Positions 7,882 through 15,927 are shown, counted from the first letter of the stretch. The stretch: 64,000 nucleotides of DNA from Clostridium sp. (GCA_029851835.1 JARKVD010000022.1:50587-114586), one strand, 5' to 3'. Program-made: numbers and translations. The notes: generated from the letters alone by a model not told the origin.

Positions 7882-8733
7882 ATGGGAATTGATGTGATTT
7901 TTATATTTAAGGCTATTATTGTAGCAATTGTTGAAGGACTTACAGAATTTATACCAGTATCATCTACAGGTCATATGATTTTAGTTGGAAGTGCTATAAA
8001 TTTTCATGGTGAATTTGCAAAAATGTTTGAAGTTGTAATTCAATTAGGGGCTATTCTTGCAGTTGTTGTTCTTTATTGGAAGAAGATTAAGGATAGTGTT
8101 ATTGAATTTTTCAAATATATTTTTACTGGTGGGAAAAAGGGAGTTACTGGATTTAAATTTGGAATCAATGTCATTATTAGCTCTATTCCTGCTGGAATTG
8201 TAGGAATGCTGTTTTATGATAAAGTTAAAGCCTTATTTGAACCAAGTGCAGTAATAGTTGGATTTATTGTAGGTGGAATTCTACTATTAATTATTGAATA
8301 TATGTTTAGTAAGGTTAATCATCCAACCGTTGATATTGATAAGATTACACCAATGCAGGCTTTAAAAGTCGGGGTATTTCAGGTATTATCTATGTGGCCT
8401 GGAATGTCAAGAAGTGCATCTACTATAATGGGAGGATGGATTGCTGGATTATCAACACCAATAGCAGCAGAGTTTTCATTTTTTCTTGCAATTCCAGCCA
8501 TGATAGTTTCCTCAGGTAAAGATTTATTTGAATTTAATTATTCGATTATGAATTTAAGCTTATGGATATCATTAATTTTAGGTTTTATAGTTGCATTCAT
8601 TGTTGCACTAGTGGTTATGGAAAAGTTTGTAGACTTTTTAAAGAAAAAGCCAATGAGAGTTTTTGCTATTTATAGATTAATTGCAGGGATATTTTTAGCT
8701 GGTTTAGTATTAAAAGGGCTGATAATTTTATAA
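7882..8733 (+). CDS. uppP: Undecaprenyl-diphosphatase UppP (BacA)
   Basis: A 283-residue polytopic membrane protein with the two family signatures: EGLTEFIPVSSTGH at residues 18-31 (the E-x3-E active-site motif, E18 and E22) and PGMSRSAST near 173-181 carrying the catalytic arginine and serine. It dephosphorylates undecaprenyl pyrophosphate to recycle the lipid carrier for peptidoglycan and can give bacitracin tolerance. Length and eight or so hydrophobic segments are typical. The SD is GGGGGAG about 8 bases before the ATG. It appears to be a single-gene unit with an AT-rich promoter region upstream. Confidence 0.96.
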   Translation: MGIDVIFIFKAIIVAIVEGLTEFIPVSSTGHMILVGSAINFHGEFAKMFEVVIQLGAILAVVVLYWKKIKDSVIEFFKYIFTGGKKGVTGFKFGINVIISSIPAGIVGMLFYDKVKALFEPSAVIVGFIVGGILLLIIEYMFSKVNHPTVDIDKITPMQALKVGVFQVLSMWPGMSRSASTIMGGWIAGLSTPIAAEFSFFLAIPAMIVSSGKDLFEFNYSIMNLSLWISLILGFIVAFIVALVVMEKFVDFLKKKPMRVFAIYRLIAGIFLAGLVLKGLIIL

Positions 8734-8910
8734 CATGAAAATAGTCTAGAATTGATAATGAATATTACCAAAAGGGTTTATTAATATTTTATGATTTATT
8801 TAGACTGAGTGACAAAAAAATAAACTTAATACACAAAATACAGAAAATAGCTAAAGTTTAAAGCAAAATTACCCATGAATATAGTAAATTTAAAAATTTT
8901 GTGAAAACAG

Positions 8911-8938
8911 TTGCATTTTTTTTGATACCCGTTATAAT
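8911..8938 (+). promoter_or_regulatory. Promoter of the FMN-repeat lipoprotein gene
   Basis: TTGCAT at 8911-8916, a 16-bp spacer and TATAAT at 8933-8938. It lies just before the SD and ATG of the gene at 8979 and rules out the in-frame GTG at 8901 as the start. Confidence 0.6.
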
Positions 8939-8978
8939 TATATTAAAAGATAAATTATTAACAAGGGGTTGTTTTTTA

Positions 8979-9863
8979 ATGAATAAGAAGAAAATTGCTT
9001 TATTATTAGCAGGAATCATGACTGTTGCATCTTTAGCTTTAGTTGGATGCCAAAAAGGTGATTCATCAGATGGTGGAAATGGACAAACTCAAGAGCAAGA
9101 GCAAGGACAAGAAGAAGGTACAAAAACTTACACTTACAAAAAAGCAGATAAAAAAGGTATAACTATAGTTGAATTAACATACGAAAACGGCGAAGTTTCA
9201 GATTTATTCATCGACTATGATTACATGCACGCTGGAAACTCTAAGAGAGATTTATGTGAAAAAGGCGAGTATGTTATGAAAGAAGGAGAAGAATTTAACT
9301 GGGCACAACAAGTGGACAAGTTAACAGCTTTCATAAAAGAGAACAACTATGATTTAACTAAAGTAGGTTCTACTGCTGAGAAGCAAACTACAGATGCTGT
9401 ATCTGGAGTATCTATAAAAGTTAATGGATATGTTGAAACTATAAAAGAAGCTATGGACGCAGTTGAAGCTGGAAAATTAACAGCTAATGAAGACTTAAAA
9501 ACTTACAAATATGAGCAAAAAGGCGAAAAAGGAACTACTATAGTTGAAATCACTTACGATGGAGAAAAACCAGTAGATTTATTTATCGATTACTTACAAG
9601 ATGGAAAATCTAAGAGAGAATTATGCGCTAAAGGTGAGTACGTTATGAAAGAAGGAGAAGAGTTTACTTGGGCTCAACAAACTGACTTATTAACTGCTTT
9701 CATCATCGAAAATGGTTTTGATTTATCAAAAGTTGGATCTTCAGAAGAAACTCAAACTACTGATGCTGTAACAGGAGTATCTATAAAAGTTAATGGATAT
9801 GTTACTGCAGTTCAAGAAGCTATGGATAAAGTAGCTGACGGAAGCTTAGCAGAAGTTAAGTAA
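8979..9863 (+). CDS. Lipoprotein with two FMN-binding-like repeats (PplA-like)
   Basis: The 294-residue product has a lipoprotein signal ending LALVGC (lipid-modified Cys24), a Gln/Glu-rich linker (about 33-48) and two closely similar domains (about 50-160 and 170-290). Each domain contains GEYVMKEGEEF and ends TTDAVxGVSIKVNGYV. The TDAVSGVS and TDAVTGVS segments sit where FMN-bind proteins carry the flavinylation motif DxxTGA[S/T], but Ala is replaced by Val. Size and layout resemble PplA-type lipoproteins of flavin-based extracellular electron transfer; that role is inferred. ATG 8979 is chosen because the promoter at 8911-8938 lies upstream of it and ACAAGGGG precedes it. Confidence 0.75.
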   Translation: MNKKKIALLLAGIMTVASLALVGCQKGDSSDGGNGQTQEQEQGQEEGTKTYTYKKADKKGITIVELTYENGEVSDLFIDYDYMHAGNSKRDLCEKGEYVMKEGEEFNWAQQVDKLTAFIKENNYDLTKVGSTAEKQTTDAVSGVSIKVNGYVETIKEAMDAVEAGKLTANEDLKTYKYEQKGEKGTTIVEITYDGEKPVDLFIDYLQDGKSKRELCAKGEYVMKEGEEFTWAQQTDLLTAFIIENGFDLSKVGSSEETQTTDAVTGVSIKVNGYVTAVQEAMDKVADGSLAEVK

Positions 9864-9878
9864 TTTAATATGAATTTT

Positions 9879-9918
9879 AAGGACTATTTCAAAATGGATT
9901 TTGAAATAGTCCTTTTTT
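9879..9918 (+). terminator. Terminator after the FMN-repeat lipoprotein
   Basis: A 16-bp stem (AAGGACTATTTCAAAA/TTTTGAAATAGTCCTT) with a 4-nt loop and a T run. Confidence 0.9.
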
Positions 9919-10031
9919 ATGTTGTTAAAAATAAGATTAAGTATTTTGAATTATTTAACTGTTATATATAACAAATTAATGATAATATGTACATAAATTT
10001 ATATTACAAAAGAAAAATCAAGGGGGAGAAA

Positions 10032-11294
10032 ATGATAAAATTAAATTTAAATACAATTAACGAGGATGTTGAAAGATGTTTATTATGCAAGGTGCCAAGG
10101 TGTAAAAATAATTGTCCTATAAATACAGATATACCAAAGGTTATAGAGCTTTATAGAGAAAATAGAATAAGTGAAGCTGGAGAGTTGCTCTTTAAGAATA
10201 ACCCGCTATCTGTAGTATGCTCTATAGTTTGTCCTCATGAAAACCAGTGCAGTGGAAATTGTATAAGAGGTATTAAGGGTGAGCCTATTAAGTTTGGAGA
10301 TATAGAACATTTTATTTCCATGGAATATTTAAAAAATATGGGCTCAAAAGAGATAAAAAAGAACGGTATTAAAATTGCTATAATTGGTTCAGGTCCTGCA
10401 GGAATAGCAATAGCATTTATATTAGCTGAGAGAGGTTATGATATAACTATCTTTGAAAGTAAACATAAGCTTGGTGGAGTAATGAGATACGGAATTCCTG
10501 ACTACAGGCTCCCTAATGAAATTTTAGATTTAATTGAAGAGAAGTTAATAAATTTAGGGGTAAAAATAAAATATAATACATTAGTTGGACCGATTATTAC
10601 ACTAGATAGATTATTAGAAGATGGCTATAAATCAGTGTTTATAGGGACTGGAGTTTGGAACCCGAAAACTTTGAACATAAAGGGAGAAATGAGTGGGCAT
10701 GTAAATTATGCAATTAATTATCTTATGTCACCAGAATCATTTAGATTGGGTAAAAAAGTTATTGTTATTGGTGCAGGAAATGTAGCGATGGATGCGGCTA
10801 GGGTTGCAAAGCGAAGTGGCTGTCAAGTTACTGTTGTATATAGAAAAGGCTTTGAAGAGATGACCGCAACAAAGCTTGAAATTAGAGAAGCGAAAGAAGA
10901 TGGCGTTGAGTTTACCTTATTTAAATCACCAGTTGAAATATTAGATAATGGGGTAAAATTTATTACAGTTGAGAAAATAGTAGATGAAGATGGTAAAACT
11001 AAGTTTGAAACTGTTGCTGGATCAGAAGAGATTATTGAGTGTGATTCTGTAATAATAGCTGTAAGCCAAAGTCCTAGGAATAATATTGTGGCAAATACAG
11101 ATAATCTTGAGACTAGTAGAGGTGGACTGCTAGCAGTTGATGAATATGGACACACTACAAGAAAAGGAGTTTTTGCTTCAGGAGATGTTGTAACAGGAGC
11201 AAAAACTGTTGTAGAGGCAGTAGCCAATGCAAAGAAAGTTGCAGATGCTATGGAGGAATATTGTAGAGAAGCGATGAATATACATTTTGTATAA
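10032..11294 (+). CDS. GltD-like FAD/NAD(P)-dependent oxidoreductase
   Basis: The 420-residue protein has an N-terminal Fe-S domain rich in cysteines (CLLCKVPRCKNNCP from about 14, CSIVCPHENQCSGNC near 62-76). Next comes an FAD fold (IIGSGPAGIAIA near 117), an NAD(P) fold (VIGAGNVAMDAARVA near 247) and the closing FAD contact FASGDVV near 381. This is the layout of the glutamate synthase small subunit and of the dihydropyrimidine dehydrogenase flavin subunit. No large partner subunit is adjacent, so the electron acceptor is unknown. ATG 10032 follows AAGGGGGAG and is preferred over an upstream ATG at 9987. Confidence 0.88.
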   Translation: MIKLNLNTINEDVERCLLCKVPRCKNNCPINTDIPKVIELYRENRISEAGELLFKNNPLSVVCSIVCPHENQCSGNCIRGIKGEPIKFGDIEHFISMEYLKNMGSKEIKKNGIKIAIIGSGPAGIAIAFILAERGYDITIFESKHKLGGVMRYGIPDYRLPNEILDLIEEKLINLGVKIKYNTLVGPIITLDRLLEDGYKSVFIGTGVWNPKTLNIKGEMSGHVNYAINYLMSPESFRLGKKVIVIGAGNVAMDAARVAKRSGCQVTVVYRKGFEEMTATKLEIREAKEDGVEFTLFKSPVEILDNGVKFITVEKIVDEDGKTKFETVAGSEEIIECDSVIIAVSQSPRNNIVANTDNLETSRGGLLAVDEYGHTTRKGVFASGDVVTGAKTVVEAVANAKKVADAMEEYCREAMNIHFV

Positions 11295-11353
11295 TATAAA
11301 AAGGCATTTCATATAAAAAGTAGAATTATATAATTAGTAGCAAATAGAAATGA

Positions 11354-11444
11354 CCGTATACTAAGGTAACCCCTTCTTCTTTTAGTGGAAGGAGTAAGTT
11401 CGTGTAACCAAATCACATATTTGGACACTTACTTAAGTATACGG
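11354..11444 (-). repeat. Dispersed hairpin element, copy 1 (A-B)
   Basis: Read on the minus strand it is hairpin A followed by hairpin B. Hairpin A has outer stem TAAGT/ACTTA (11431-11435 with 11395-11399), a 4-bp stem GTGT/ACAC, a CCAAAT/ATTTGG-type top and a TT or TTA bulge. Hairpin B pairs ACTCCTTC with GAAGGGGT (11388-11395 with 11369-11376). The whole copy is flanked by CCGTATAC and GTATACGG, an 8-bp inverted repeat at its outer ends. It lies between the GltD-like gene and the acetyltransferase. Confidence 0.75.
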
Positions 11445-11468
11445 TTCATATATATAGGGGGGGATATT

Positions 11469-11951
11469 TTGAAAGACATAACTATTGAAAAGGCTGTAGA
11501 GGCAGATATTAATAAGGTTATAAAGATTTTAAATGATGTGACTGCAGATTTAATATCAAAAGATATATATCAATGGGAATATCCGTGGGAAGAAAAGATG
11601 CTTAAAAAAGATATACAGGATGGTAAAGTATTTTTAGTTTTAGTTGAAGATCATCCTGTTGGAACATTCTCTTTAGAAGATTTAGAAAATGAAGAGAATG
11701 AATTTTATAGAACAGTGGAAGGTAAGTATCTTTTTAGAGTTGCTGTTTTACCAAGAATTCAAGGATTGGGATATGGACATCAAGTTCTTGATGAGATAAG
11801 ATCACAGTGCAGTTTAAACAAATATACTTTATATTTAGACTGTTGGACTGGAAATGAAAAACTTAAGAAATTTTATATGAAGGCTGGATTAAGTTACCTT
11901 GGAGATTATCCAGAAAAGGATTACTCAATTAGTATTTTTAAGATATCTTAG
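11469..11951 (+). CDS. GNAT family N-acetyltransferase
   Basis: A 160-residue protein with the GNAT fold signature: an N-terminal strand-helix (ITIEKAVEADINKVIKIL), the acetyl-CoA loop VLPRIQGLGYGHQVL (Q/R-x-x-G-x-G form, about 95-109) and the C-terminal GNEKLKKFYMKAGL segment. It transfers an acetyl group from acetyl-CoA to an unknown amine. No ATG fits: TTG at 11469 follows GGGGGGGAT, and the frame further upstream runs through the dispersed hairpin element. It appears monocistronic. Confidence 0.8.
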   Translation: MKDITIEKAVEADINKVIKILNDVTADLISKDIYQWEYPWEEKMLKKDIQDGKVFLVLVEDHPVGTFSLEDLENEENEFYRTVEGKYLFRVAVLPRIQGLGYGHQVLDEIRSQCSLNKYTLYLDCWTGNEKLKKFYMKAGLSYLGDYPEKDYSISIFKIS

Positions 11952-12162
11952 AGAATGTTTTGTATATAAGATAAATAAGGCCATAAATGTAAAATTAGAG
12001 GTGATTATCAAGTGGTTAAGTGCGAATATTCATAGATAGAAGACTTTATACTTAATCAGAATTAACCTTAAAGGTTAGTGGGAAAGAGTTGAATCCTAAA
12101 TATTTCTTAGAGTATCTAAGTGAAGAAATATAGTGAAATCTATAAATTAGATACATAATTGT

Positions 12163-12221
12163 AAAAACCTCTTTTAATACAGCAGTATATTTCTGCTTTA
12201 TTAAAGGAGGTTTTGGTTTTT
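12163..12221 (+). terminator. Long terminator hairpin
   Basis: AAAACCTCTTTTAATACAGCAG pairs almost completely with CTGCTTTATTAAAGGAGGTTTT, closed by a short loop and followed by GGTTTTTA. It is more than 200 bases after the acetyltransferase stop, so it may end a separate transcript. The base run quoted here is split by pairing position: left arm 12164-12185, right arm 12193-12214. Confidence 0.75.
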
Positions 12222-12268
12222 ACAATAAATTTTTAAAATAGGTTGAAAAATTTAATTAAGAAGAATAT

Positions 12269-12298
12269 AATTTAATTAAGTTGATACTTAATTGAATT
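12269..12298 (+). promoter_or_regulatory. Inverted-repeat operator upstream of the ArsR-type gene
   Basis: AATTTAATTAAGT (12269-12281) and ACTTAATTGAATT (12286-12298) form a 13-bp inverted repeat with one mismatch and a 4-base centre. A further TTTAATTAAG occurs at 12251-12260. The site ends ~20 bases before the ArsR start codon, as expected for autoregulation. Confidence 0.65.
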
Positions 12299-12316
12299 TA
12301 TTATTAAGGAGTATAT

Positions 12317-12700
12317 ATGATAGATAATGTTAAAGTTTTTAAAGCCATGGGAGATGAAACCAGATTAAAAATATTAATTCTACTTTCTAAAAAAAATATA
12401 TGTGCAAAAGGAATTGCTCGTCATTTAGATATATCAGAAGCTGCTGTATCACAACACGTAAAAGTTTTAAAGGAAGCGGAATTAATTATTGGATATAAAA
12501 GAGGTTATCATGTGGTTTATGATTTAAATAAGCACATACTTGAAGATGCACAGAGTTTTATAAAGCTTTTAATTGAAGATGATGTATATTCAATTAATGA
12601 TAAATTCAATTTGAATGTAAAGGACTTAAGTAATCTGCAATGCAAAGCTGAATGTAAGGCAGTAAAAAATTGTTGTAAGAAATTTAAGGAGGAATTGTAA
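12317..12700 (+). CDS. ArsR/SmtB-type winged-helix regulator with Cys-rich tail
   Basis: A 127-residue protein opening with an ArsR-like winged helix (VFKAMGDETRLKILILLSK, then the recognition region ISEAAVSQHVKVLKEAELI at about 45-63, wing around KRGYHVVYDL). The C-terminal tail CKAECKAVKNCCKKF (about 113-127) supplies four cysteines that could sense metal or redox state. Its TAA overlaps the ATG of the NifX-like gene, so the two form one unit. The inverted repeat at 12269-12298 is its likely binding site. The metal or signal is not determined. Confidence 0.85.
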   Translation: MIDNVKVFKAMGDETRLKILILLSKKNICAKGIARHLDISEAAVSQHVKVLKEAELIIGYKRGYHVVYDLNKHILEDAQSFIKLLIEDDVYSINDKFNLNVKDLSNLQCKAECKAVKNCCKKFKEEL

Positions 12701-13071
12701 TGAAGGTTTGTTTTCCAGTATATTGTAACGAAGGCTTAAATAGTGTTCCTTATGGACATTTTGGTACTGCACCAATGTTTATAGTATGCGACTCAGAAAA
12801 TGGTCAGATTAAGGTTGTTGAGAATGGAGATTTAGGACATCAACATGGAATGTGTCAGCCTCTTAAAGCTTTATCAGGAGAAGTTGTTGATGCAGTTGTA
12901 GTTGGAGGAATAGGTCAAGGTGCAATTGTTAAATTAAATTCTATGGGAATTAAAGTTTATAAAGCAGCTTCTGGGGATGTTAAAGAAAATTTAGAAAGAT
13001 TTAATGCTGGTGATCTTGAGGTTTTCTCAATGAATCATACTTGCAGCCATGATGGATGTAATCATCACTAA
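12700..13071 (+). CDS. NifX/NifB-type dinitrogenase iron-molybdenum cofactor-binding domain protein
   Basis: A single-domain 123-residue protein of the NifB/NifX cofactor-binding fold. It begins with a strand (MKVCFPVYCNEGLNSVPYGH), has the FGTAPMFIVCD segment and ends with HTCSHDGCNHH, a His/Cys-rich metal-binding tail. Small proteins of this family occur widely in anaerobes without nitrogenase, and no nif genes are seen here. A role in handling an Fe-S or other metal cofactor is the likely reading. It overlaps the ArsR-type gene by one base. A bidirectional terminator follows at 13092-13130. Confidence 0.82.
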   Translation: MKVCFPVYCNEGLNSVPYGHFGTAPMFIVCDSENGQIKVVENGDLGHQHGMCQPLKALSGEVVDAVVVGGIGQGAIVKLNSMGIKVYKAASGDVKENLERFNAGDLEVFSMNHTCSHDGCNHH

Positions 13072-13091
13072 TATTAAGACTATATAAACAT

Positions 13092-13130
13092 AAAAAATAG
13101 GTAGTAGAGTCCATCTACTACCTATTTTTT
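13092..13130. terminator. Bidirectional terminator
   Basis: AAAAAATAGGTAGTAGA pairs with TCTACTACCTATTTTTT. It separates the converging NifX-like (+) and AEC carrier (-) genes. Confidence 0.88.
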
Positions 13131-13134
13131 ATGT

Positions 13135-14073
13135 TTATATTAAGCTAAGTTGTTTTAGTGTAAATATCCAAAGAAATACAGACAGTACGCTGAAGGCAGA
13201 GGTAAATACAACTATTTGAGCCGCTAGGTCGCTATCTCCATCCATTTTCTGAGCCATTGTAAAAGAAGAGACTGCAGTTGGTGATGCAAATATAAGGAGT
13301 AGACCTAATAAATCTATACCTCTAAATCCAGCCCATACACTTATAGGAATTATTATGCCAGGAACTACAGCTAACCTTCCAATTACAGTTATAAGCATTG
13401 GCTTTAGATATTTCTTAACATCTTTAAAGGCAAAGGAGCCACCAAGAAGAATTAGAGATAGTGGTGTAGCAATTTTAGCTATATCGTTTATAGAGTTTTC
13501 AATAGCAGTAGGAAGTTTAAAACCAGAGTATAAGAAGCAAATACCTATGACAGAGGCTATGATAAGAGGATTTGTTATAACCCCTTTAGTAAGTTGTTTA
13601 AAGTTTAATTTTCCACCTCTGAACATTTCAAGGCATACCACAGCAAGTACGTTAAATGTTGGAATTATGATACCAACTAAAATGGCAATGATACCAACAG
13701 TGCTTTCATCATACATTGCAGAAGCAACCGTCAATCCAAAGATAACAAAGTTACTCCTAAACATACCTTGAATCATTACACCTCGTTTACGGTTGTCTTT
13801 TTCCATTAGAGGAACTAATAAAGTAACAATGAGGAATATTCCTATAACTGCAAAAAATGCAAAGATAATTAGTTTAGTATTTAATGCACCATCAAGATTA
13901 GTTTTATAGATATTGCTAAATAATAGAACTGGTAAAAATGCCTTAAAGACTAAATTATTCATAGAATCTAAAAGGCTCTTATCGAACATTCTGATTAATT
14001 TTAAAAAGTATCCAAGTGCCATTGTTAGAAACAGTGGCAACACAACGTTTAATGATAATATTAAATTTTCCAT
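13135..14073 (-). CDS. AEC family transporter (auxin efflux carrier type)
   Basis: A 312-residue membrane protein with about ten hydrophobic segments in two five-helix halves. It has family features such as FLTMALGYFLK near the N-terminus, MFRSNFVIFGL around residue 105 and the C-terminal ASPTAVSSFTMAQKM. Members export or import organic anions such as malate or malonate in bacteria; the substrate cannot be read from sequence. It is transcribed alone toward the NifX-like gene and shares the terminator at 13092-13130. Confidence 0.88.
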   Translation of the reverse strand: MENLILSLNVVLPLFLTMALGYFLKLIRMFDKSLLDSMNNLVFKAFLPVLLFSNIYKTNLDGALNTKLIIFAFFAVIGIFLIVTLLVPLMEKDNRKRGVMIQGMFRSNFVIFGLTVASAMYDESTVGIIAILVGIIIPTFNVLAVVCLEMFRGGKLNFKQLTKGVITNPLIIASVIGICFLYSGFKLPTAIENSINDIAKIATPLSLILLGGSFAFKDVKKYLKPMLITVIGRLAVVPGIIIPISVWAGFRGIDLLGLLLIFASPTAVSSFTMAQKMDGDSDLAAQIVVFTSAFSVLSVFLWIFTLKQLSLI

Positions 14074-14212
14074 AATGCCAACTTTCTCAAGCTAAGTGAA
14101 ATTTTATTGTGTTAGTATAGCTTGTACTATATTATTTTACATAATTATTATAATTTTCTCAACAAGTTGTTGATATGTTAGGATTTATAAAGGTATGTTG
14201 TGGATAATTTTA

Positions 14213-14246
14213 AAAACCATGGGGGAAGTAACTCCTTCCATGGTTT
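14213..14246. terminator. Terminator downstream of uvsE
   Basis: AAAACCATGG pairs with CCATGGTTTT, with GGAAG/CTCCTT making partial inner pairs. T tracts lie on both sides. It serves the minus-strand uvsE transcript. Confidence 0.75.
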
Positions 14247-15145
14247 TATATATTTATAAAATTTTTTAGTTCTAAGACTGCTAATTCTTTAAATTTGGCT
14301 TCTACCATTAAATCTACTTTAATATCTTCGGTTAGTTCACAAAAGGAGAAGAAATCAGCTGGAGATATGTAATCTGCATGGCGCTTATCTTTATAGTTAC
14401 TAAGTCCACTACTTATATGACATTTAGGAATTGTCCCAGTTGAATTCCAACTATCCTTAATATAATTTATTAAAGGTTTTATGTTATATATACCACCATT
14501 ATTACAATTGTGATGGTGAATATCTAATAAAATAGGTATTCCACAAGTTTTAGAGATTGAGATAACATCACTTAAAGTATAGGACACATCATCATTTTCT
14601 AAACGTAGGTATTTGTTTATATTTATATCTAAGTTGTTATAGGTATTAACAAAACGTTTCATAGCTTCAGTTTTATTACCATAGACACCGCCAGTATGAA
14701 TTATTAAATCTGTACCCCCCATATGCTCTAATAGTTTTTGATGAAATTCTAGGTTTATTATTGATTTTTTTACTACATCTTCTTTTAGGCTATTTAAAAC
14801 GGTAAATTGATCTGGATGCATGGAAAGCCTAATATTATTTTCTAAAACTATTTTTTTTATATCAGCTAGAACTTTAAGAATATCATCATCCACATACCAC
14901 CTAAACTCATAGTCGCGAAGTATGTCACTGTGAGTTGAAAATGGAATAAGTTTTGATGAAGCTCTGTACATAAAAATATTTTTATCTATGTTCCAAAGGA
15001 GTGTTTCTTTAGTTAGATTTAAATTATGAAGAATTATTTCTTTTAAAAATGATATGTCATTTTTATATATAGAGGCAAGCCTGCAATCTTTAAAATTTTT
15101 TTCTATAGAAGTATTTATACAAGCATATCCAATACGATTAATCAT
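14246..15145 (-). CDS. uvsE: UV DNA damage endonuclease UvsE (UVDE)
   Basis: A 299-residue TIM-barrel protein matching UVDE. It begins MINRIGYACINTSI and contains LSMHPDQFTVLNS (about 108-120), DLIIHTGGVYGNK (about 144-156), RLENDDVSYT (around 181) and ILLDIHHHNCN, which give the His/Glu/Asp metal ligands. It nicks 5' to pyrimidine dimers and other lesions, independently of UvrABC. Length is typical. The minus-strand SD AAGGGAG directly borders the dispersed hairpin element at 15152-15285, so part of its 5' leader is repeat sequence. Confidence 0.92.
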   Translation of the reverse strand: MINRIGYACINTSIEKNFKDCRLASIYKNDISFLKEIILHNLNLTKETLLWNIDKNIFMYRASSKLIPFSTHSDILRDYEFRWYVDDDILKVLADIKKIVLENNIRLSMHPDQFTVLNSLKEDVVKKSIINLEFHQKLLEHMGGTDLIIHTGGVYGNKTEAMKRFVNTYNNLDININKYLRLENDDVSYTLSDVISISKTCGIPILLDIHHHNCNNGGIYNIKPLINYIKDSWNSTGTIPKCHISSGLSNYKDKRHADYISPADFFSFCELTEDIKVDLMVEAKFKELAVLELKNFINI

Positions 15146-15151
15146 ATATAT

Positions 15152-15285
15152 TCTCCCTTAAATGAGCGTCCAAATCTTTGATTTGGTTAACGCGAATTTA
15201 CTCATTCGAATGAATATGAGAATGAGTTTCCTATTTATTCGTCCAGAAGTGATGCTCCAAATCTTTGATTTGTTTAGCAGCCTTC
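15152..15285 (+). repeat. Dispersed hairpin element, copy 2 (A-B-A)
   Basis: Hairpin A (15159-15200): outer stem TAAAT/ATTTA, GA/GA internal loop, GCGT/ACGC, TTA bulge, CCAAATC/GATTTGG, loop TTT. Hairpin B (15200-15227): ACTCATTC/GAATGAGT, loop GAATGAATATGA. A second A-type hairpin (15246-15285): GAAGT/CTTC ends, TGCT/AGCA, CCAAATC/GATTTG. A decayed tail with GCCTT/AAGGC and TTTATGA/TCATAAA pairs reaches about 15352. The left edge abuts the SD of uvsE. Confidence 0.85.
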
Positions 15286-15352
15286 GTACATATTTGATTT
15301 GATTTGACTAAGGCAAATTTATGAATTCAATGAAACATCTCATAAAAATAGG

Positions 15353-15588
15353 ATATACCAAAGTGAAAATTAAATTCAAAAAATGTTGAGGAAATAACAT
15401 TATAGACAAATCGTGTTCTATCTTCTTTTATGTTTTATGTAAATAAGTAAGATAAAGAAATATTAAGGTGTTTTGCGGAAATGAAGTTAGACAAGTTGAG
15501 ATTTATGAATTTCAATGAAAATCATAAAATATGAGAATTTACTATTTAAATTAAAGTAGTATAATTGAATGTTGGGAAGGTGATAAAA
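15353..15588. other. Intergenic region upstream of the PII-like gene
   Basis: The segment between the decayed tail of repeat copy 2 and the PII-like gene is AT-rich. It has no supported gene and holds the presumed promoter of the antiporter operon; nothing else recognisable is seen. Confidence 0.4.
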
Positions 15589-15927
15589 ATGGAACTTTTA
15601 GTGTTTATATTAAATAATTCTGATACATTAGAAAAAATAATGGTAGAGTTCGCCAATATGGGAATAAAAGGATCAACAATTATAGATTCTGTTGGTATGG
15701 CAAATGTTTTAAGCAGTTGCGAAGAAGTAAGTATGTTTTCATCATTGAGTATGCTTATGAATAAGGGAAGAACTTCAAATTTTACAGTTCTTACAGTGTT
15801 GAAGAAAGAAAAGGTTAATAAGGCTTTAGAGATAATTAATAAAGTTACTGGTGGGTTAGATAAGGCTGGAACAGGTATTGCGTTTACAGTGCCATTAGGA
15901 CAGGTTATAGGAGGCAGTTTTAACTAA
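15589..15927 (+). CDS. PII-like signalling protein next to a CPA2 antiporter
   Basis: A 112-residue protein with a ferredoxin-like beta-alpha-beta layout. The opening strand MELLVFILNNSDTLEKIMVE, the central T-loop-like stretch and the second VLTVLKKEKVNKALEIINKV unit resemble PII-like regulators. The classical PII uridylylation tyrosine is not seen. It is 20 bases ahead of a cation/proton antiporter, matching known pairs in which a PII-like trimer gates a neighbouring transporter. The start at ATG 15589 follows GGGAAGGTG and is better than the upstream ATG at 15565. Ligand unknown. Confidence 0.65.
   Translation: MELLVFILNNSDTLEKIMVEFANMGIKGSTIIDSVGMANVLSSCEEVSMFSSLSMLMNKGRTSNFTVLTVLKKEKVNKALEIINKVTGGLDKAGTGIAFTVPLGQVIGGSFN

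Larger units (their letters stand above)
11952..12316. other. Intergenic region with possible small RNA and a strong terminator
   Basis: No convincing reading frame is seen in the 365 bases between the acetyltransferase and the ArsR gene. They hold local pairing potential (for example TTAAGT/ACTTAA at about 12018-12057) and the long hairpin listed at 12163-12221. The last 70 bases hold the ArsR-type operator. Confidence 0.4.

Noticed and set aside
13355..13771. 138-codon plus-strand frame opposite the AEC carrier
   Set aside because: It is the antisense of a clear transporter gene, a common artefact in hydrophobic genes.
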